A stretch of 64,000 bases of DNA from Sphaerisporangium dianthi (GTDB lineage Bacteria; Actinomycetota; Actinomycetes; Streptosporangiales; Streptosporangiaceae): NCBI RefSeq assembly GCF_042654065.1, contig NZ_JBHSFP010000006.1, positions 186,001-250,000 on the forward strand, given 5' to 3'. Below the pieces are notes generated by a model. The model worked only from the letters and a program-made list of their open reading frames with translations. It was not told where the DNA came from and did not search any database. This document shows positions 60,504-64,000 of the stretch, piece after piece. Position 1 is the stretch's first letter. Each line of letters starts with the position of its first letter. Made by a program: the position numbers and the translations under genes.

Positions 60504-60823
60504 TCCACCCCCAGCCCATCGCCACCCGCGTCCCGGCTACCCGAAACGTCCGACGAAGCCCGATCAACGAAACCGGTACCCGGAACCGAGTACGCGCCGT
60601 TACGTTACCCGTCCGCCACACGGCGATGAGGCGCACACACGTCAGGGGAGCCGCGGTGGGGGAAGGTAAAGGGGCGAGGGAGGGGCGGGGCCGGCGGTCG
60701 CGAGGCGGAGCCGGGGGCCGCGAGGTGGAGGGCCAGGGCGACGAGGGGGGCGGAGAGTCGCGAGGTGGTGGAAGGGGCGGCTTGGCGTACGGGGGCGGGG
60801 TGGCCGTTAGGCTCGCGGGGCTG
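60504..60823. other. Divergent gap with G-rich repeats
   Basis: These 320 bp separate two divergent membrane-protein genes and hold no supportable gene. At about 60655-60790 the + strand has purine-rich repeats with CGCGAGG(T/C)GGAG. The promoters of both genes should lie here, but none is clear. Confidence 0.45.
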
Positions 60824-63106
60824 ATGGACGGAGTGTGGCGCGATCGCTCATGGTGGCCGCCGGCGGGCCGGGTGCTCGCGGCGGTCACGGTCATGCCCGT
60901 GCTCGCGCTGACCGGCTGGCTGCTCGCAGGGCTGCCGCTGCTGATGGCCGGCTGGTTCCGCCCGCTGCCGGCGCTCCTGCTCGGCGGCACCCTCGCCGTG
61001 GTCCTGTGCCTGTACGGCGCGGGGGCCAGAGTCCGGCTGGACGGTGTGAAGGCCGGGGGCCGACTGGGCGGTCCAGGAGCCGGGGGCCGGCTGGGCGGTG
61101 CGGGGGTCAGGGGCCGGCGGAACGGCGCGGGGCCTGGTGAGCGGGGGAAGGGGCGCTGGGCCGCCGAGGGCGGCGGGGAGGTGGCGGACGCCTCCGCCTG
61201 GCATGTGGCGGCGGTCGTGGGCATCGCGGCCGCCTCCGGGGTGTTCAACGCCGTCTTCCACACCGAGCAACTGATCGTCCGCAGGGACCCGGCGACGTAC
61301 GCGCAGTACACCGCCTGGCTGGCCGGGCACGGCTTCCTTCCCATCCCGTACCCCACGGCGGCGTTCGGCGGCCCCGATCCGGCGCTGCGGTTCGACAGCG
61401 TGGGGTTCTACGACCACGGCGGCGCGGTGGTGCCGCAGTTCATGCCGGGAGCGCCGCTCGTCGACGCCGTCGGCGACTGGCTCGCGGGGCTGTCCGGCCT
61501 GCTGTTGACGCCGCCGGTGCTCGGCGCCCTGGCCGTGCTGACCGTGGCCGGGGTCGCCGCCCGGCTGGCGGGCGCGCGGTGGGCGCCCGCGGCGGCGCTC
61601 ACGTTCGCGGTGGCGCTGCCGATCCTCTACACCTCGCGCACCACCTTCAGCGAGATCCCGTCCCTCATCCTGATCTTCGGGGGCATGGCGCTGGCCGCCG
61701 ACGCGCGCGGCAGGACGCGGGGCGCGGCGGTGCTCGCGGGGCTCGCCTTCGGTCTCGCCGTCCTCGTGCGCATCGACGGGCTGCGCGACGTGCTTCCTGT
61801 GCTCGCCTACGCGGGCGTGCTGATCGCGCTGCGGGGCCGGAGCGGCCGGGGCGAGGCGTACGCGCGCATGGGCGTGCCGCTGCTCGGAGGCCTGCTCGCG
61901 GGGGCCGGCCTGGGGCTGGTCGCCGCGTTCTTCCTGGCCAGGCCCTATCTCAACTATCTGTCGGACTCGGTCAAGCCGCTGCTCGCCATCTGCGGGCTGG
62001 TGCTCGCGCTGACCGTGGCGGGCGCTGTGGCCGGGCCGAGGGTCGTCCCGGCGGCCTGGGACGCCGTGCGCGCGTGGCGTCCGGCGCGCCGCCTGCCCGA
62101 CGTGGCGGCGGTGCTGGTCGTCCTGGTCATGGCCGGGTTCGCCGTGCGTCCCTGGGTGCAGACCGTGCGGCGGGTGCCCGGAACGGTGGAGGACGCCCTC
62201 AACTCCGTCTTCATCGGGTGGACGCAGAAGGCGAACGGGCTGCCGAGCGATCCGGGCCGCCTGTATTCGGAGCAGTCGCTGTACTGGGTGATCTGGTACG
62301 TCGGCGTGCCCGTGGTCATGCTGGCCACGCTGGCCGCCGCCGTGATGGCGCGGCGGATGGCACAGGGCAAGGGCTTCCTCTGGCTGCTGCCGCTGGCGAT
62401 CATCGGCTGGACGACCGTGACCACTCTGTGGCGGCCGGCCATCACGCCGGACCACCCGTTCGCGTCGCGGCGGCTGGTGCCGGTGGTGATCCCCGGCCTG
62501 ATCGTCCTGGCCGCGTGGGGCCTGCGCTGGGCGTGGGAGAAGATCCGCGACGCCGGGTACGGGCCGGCGTCCATGCGCCGGCTGGCCGCGGCGGGCGCCG
62601 TGCTGCTGGTGGCGCCCGCCGCGGTGACCTCGATCGGCACGGCGTTCACGCCCGTGGAGCGCGGGGAGGCGGCGGCGGTGCGGGGGCTGTGCGCCGCGCT
62701 GCCGCGTGACGCCTCGGTCCTGCTCGTCGAGCGGGTCACCGGCGAGCGGTTCACGCAGGTCGTCCGCGCCATGTGCGACCGCCCGGCCGCGCAGGTCCGC
62801 CAGGCGGGCGGGACGGCGCCGCCGGCGGGCTCCCCGGCGGAGACCACGGAGGACGCCGGTCAGGCGGGCACGAGCCGTGACGTGGCGGCGGCCTCCGACG
62901 TGTCCCGCCTGGCCGCGCGGATACGCGCGGCCGGCCGCGTCCCGGTGCTGCTGGCCGCCGAGCGGGTGCAGCTGGTGCGGTACGGCACGCCCACGCAGGT
63001 GGTGAGGCTCCGCGCCCGCCAGGACGAGCGTTCTCTGGTCGACCCGCCGAACGGCACCTGGTCGTTCTCCATCGACGTCTGGATGGTCATTCCGCGACCC
63101 GAGTGA
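60824..63106 (+). CDS. Large polytopic membrane protein
   Basis: The 760-residue protein has about twelve hydrophobic helices and resembles GT-C-like or DUF2079-like actinobacterial membrane proteins: early R-R-D-P-A-T-Y-A-Q-Y-T-A, then F-G-G-P-D-P-A-L-R-F-D. After the second helix, a loop of G-G-R-L-G-G-like repeats (about residues 75-115) is low complexity. The C-terminal third contains a soluble region (about residues 610-760). ATG 60824 is chosen; GTG 60800 is an alternative. It may act on lipid-linked sugars. The downstream gene follows after 76 bp. Confidence 0.75.
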   Translation: MDGVWRDRSWWPPAGRVLAAVTVMPVLALTGWLLAGLPLLMAGWFRPLPALLLGGTLAVVLCLYGAGARVRLDGVKAGGRLGGPGAGGRLGGAGVRGRRNGAGPGERGKGRWAAEGGGEVADASAWHVAAVVGIAAASGVFNAVFHTEQLIVRRDPATYAQYTAWLAGHGFLPIPYPTAAFGGPDPALRFDSVGFYDHGGAVVPQFMPGAPLVDAVGDWLAGLSGLLLTPPVLGALAVLTVAGVAARLAGARWAPAAALTFAVALPILYTSRTTFSEIPSLILIFGGMALAADARGRTRGAAVLAGLAFGLAVLVRIDGLRDVLPVLAYAGVLIALRGRSGRGEAYARMGVPLLGGLLAGAGLGLVAAFFLARPYLNYLSDSVKPLLAICGLVLALTVAGAVAGPRVVPAAWDAVRAWRPARRLPDVAAVLVVLVMAGFAVRPWVQTVRRVPGTVEDALNSVFIGWTQKANGLPSDPGRLYSEQSLYWVIWYVGVPVVMLATLAAAVMARRMAQGKGFLWLLPLAIIGWTTVTTLWRPAITPDHPFASRRLVPVVIPGLIVLAAWGLRWAWEKIRDAGYGPASMRRLAAAGAVLLVAPAAVTSIGTAFTPVERGEAAAVRGLCAALPRDASVLLVERVTGERFTQVVRAMCDRPAAQVRQAGGTAPPAGSPAETTEDAGQAGTSRDVAAASDVSRLAARIRAAGRVPVLLAAERVQLVRYGTPTQVVRLRARQDERSLVDPPNGTWSFSIDVWMVIPRPE

Positions 63107-63182
63107 GGACGGGCCGGCCACGGTGGCGGGCGGCGGCGGCGCGGTTGACGGCGGGCGGTCGCGATCGGGAGAGTTGGGCGGC

Positions 63183-64000
63183 ATGGAATGGCGAGTGGAG
63201 CCGCCCGAGGCCGGCGAGGAACTGTCGTTCGGGGACGGCGACCCCGAGCGGGAGTCGCGCTTACAGGCGTGGGAGGCGGCCGGCAGGCGGTGGGCGTCGG
63301 CCCACCGGAGGCTGCTGGCGGTCGGGGCGGCCGTCGTCGTCCTGCTCGGGCTGCTGGGGAGCGGCGGCTGGTACCTGTACCAGGAGTCGCGCAAGCCGCT
63401 CCCGCCGCCGGACGCCGCGCTGCCGGTCCAGGACCGGTTCACGGTCTCACTGTGCCAGGGCAGGTTCTTCAGGTGTCCGTCCGGGACCAGGGGAGCCGAG
63501 GCGGCCAAGGACACCCGCCGCCTGGAGGAGCGCCTGCGCGCGATCCCGGGAGTCGTCTCGCTGCGGTTCGTCAGCAGGGAGGCCAGGTATCAACGCATGT
63601 CGGACAAGACGTACATCGACCCGGACGGCCGCACGGGGCGGATCACCCTGGACATGATGCAGGACACGTTCGAGGGCGTGCTCCGCGACCCCGCCCTGTT
63701 CGGCCAGGTGGCGGAGCAGGCGCGGCGCATCGCGGGCGTGGAGAGGGCGGACCGGCTGCCGACGGACTTCTGGCAGGGCAGGGCGGACGTCACGGTGACG
63801 TTGTGCCGCAATGATCCCGCGCGGGTGTGCGCGCCGCTCAAGCACCGCCCGCTCACCGAAGAGGAGAAGCAGGCCATCCTCGACAGGATCCGCGAGGTGC
63901 GCGGGGTGGAGAAGGTCTACTTCGAGGACCAGTCCCATGCGTTGAGGCTGGAGCGCCACTACTACCCGGAGGGGTCGCCGTACGAGGGGCCGATCCTGCT
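63183..64000 (+). CDS. FtsX-ectodomain-like protein, 3' partial
   Basis: The frame is open to the window end, so the product has at least 272 residues. It has a cytoplasmic N-terminus, one membrane helix (about residues 45-68) and two copies of an FtsX-ectodomain-like unit. The first has L-C-Q-G-R-F-F-R-C and R-L-R-A-I-P-G-V-V-S-L-R-F-V-S-R-E-A. The second has L-C-R-N-D-P-A-R-V-C and I-R-E-V-R-G-V-E-K-V-Y-F-E-D. Each unit has a C-x6-7-C pair. FtsX ectodomains control cell-wall hydrolases, but no permease domain is visible yet. It may be a wall-hydrolase regulator in the envelope region. Confidence 0.75.
   Translation, partial: MEWRVEPPEAGEELSFGDGDPERESRLQAWEAAGRRWASAHRRLLAVGAAVVVLLGLLGSGGWYLYQESRKPLPPPDAALPVQDRFTVSLCQGRFFRCPSGTRGAEAAKDTRRLEERLRAIPGVVSLRFVSREARYQRMSDKTYIDPDGRTGRITLDMMQDTFEGVLRDPALFGQVAEQARRIAGVERADRLPTDFWQGRADVTVTLCRNDPARVCAPLKHRPLTEEEKQAILDRIREVRGVEKVYFEDQSHALRLERHYYPEGSPYEGPIL

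Noticed and set aside
58927..63514. Long minus-strand frames opposite the large + strand membrane-protein gene and beyond the GT-C gene
   Set aside because: No domains, no ribosome-binding sites, and composition typical of antisense reading of GC-rich genes.

Overview
The window is very GC-rich, mostly with G or C at third codon positions, and uses many GTG and TTG starts. Its gene families (XRE/DUF5753 with DUF397 and an RsbW-like kinase, LCP proteins, DUF1707, DUF1023, actinobacterial CDP-alcohol phosphotransferases) point to a spore-forming or filamentous actinomycete. Streptosporangiales is a reasonable guess, but the genus cannot be fixed from sequence alone. No rRNA, tRNA or CRISPR array was seen.

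Layout. (1) 1-4.8 kb: three surface proteins built on DUF11-type beta repeats; the first is cut by the window edge. (2) 4.9-7.9 kb: purC convergent with an SNF2 helicase. (3) 8.0-19.4 kb: an envelope-polymer locus with an LCP ligase, two GT2 glycosyltransferases, an IspD/TarI-like cytidylyltransferase fused to an SDR domain, a nucleotidyltransferase/CDP-alcohol phosphotransferase fusion, a polytopic membrane protein, a stand-alone nucleotidyltransferase, an sn-glycerol-1-phosphate dehydrogenase-like enzyme and a second CDP-alcohol phosphotransferase. Together these look able to make CDP-activated polyols and transfer them to a membrane or wall acceptor. (4) 19.6-26.3 kb: a small secreted protein, a methyltransferase/TetR pair, and an orphan Tat-exported molybdopterin oxidoreductase flanked by a duplicated tetR 3' end and a probable IS1380-family remnant.

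(5) 26.4-39.7 kb, accessory: a TIR protein with two further Rossmann-like modules, an AAA ATPase with a DUF234-like nuclease end, hydrolases, an internally shortened RecF/OLD-like ATPase, an RsbW/XRE-DUF5753/DUF397 set, a DUF1023 hydrolase with a lipoprotein, DUF998 and DUF1707 proteins, and a hydrolase/TetR operon. (6) 39.8-49.6 kb: the most striking region. Two very large divergent paralogues have the order TIR, CHAT protease, STAND NTPase, TPR. Between them lies a small membrane-anchored TIR protein that overlaps one of them by 4 bp. Only the small TIR keeps the W-x3-E glutamate; both large proteins have lost it but keep the CHAT His/Cys pair. The two STAND-to-C-terminus halves are nearly identical inverted copies, and their 120-bp TPR units differ in number (seven against five). 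This looks like an undescribed immune or cell-death module.

(7) 50-64 kb: an acetoacetate decarboxylase-like protein, a GT4 glycosyltransferase, an acyltransferase, an autoregulated GntR-ABC operon, a second LCP protein, two large polytopic membrane proteins and a partial FtsX-ectodomain-like protein, again an envelope neighbourhood. Short in-frame or intergenic tandem repeats (9, 24, 27, 36, 45 and 120 bp) recur across the window.
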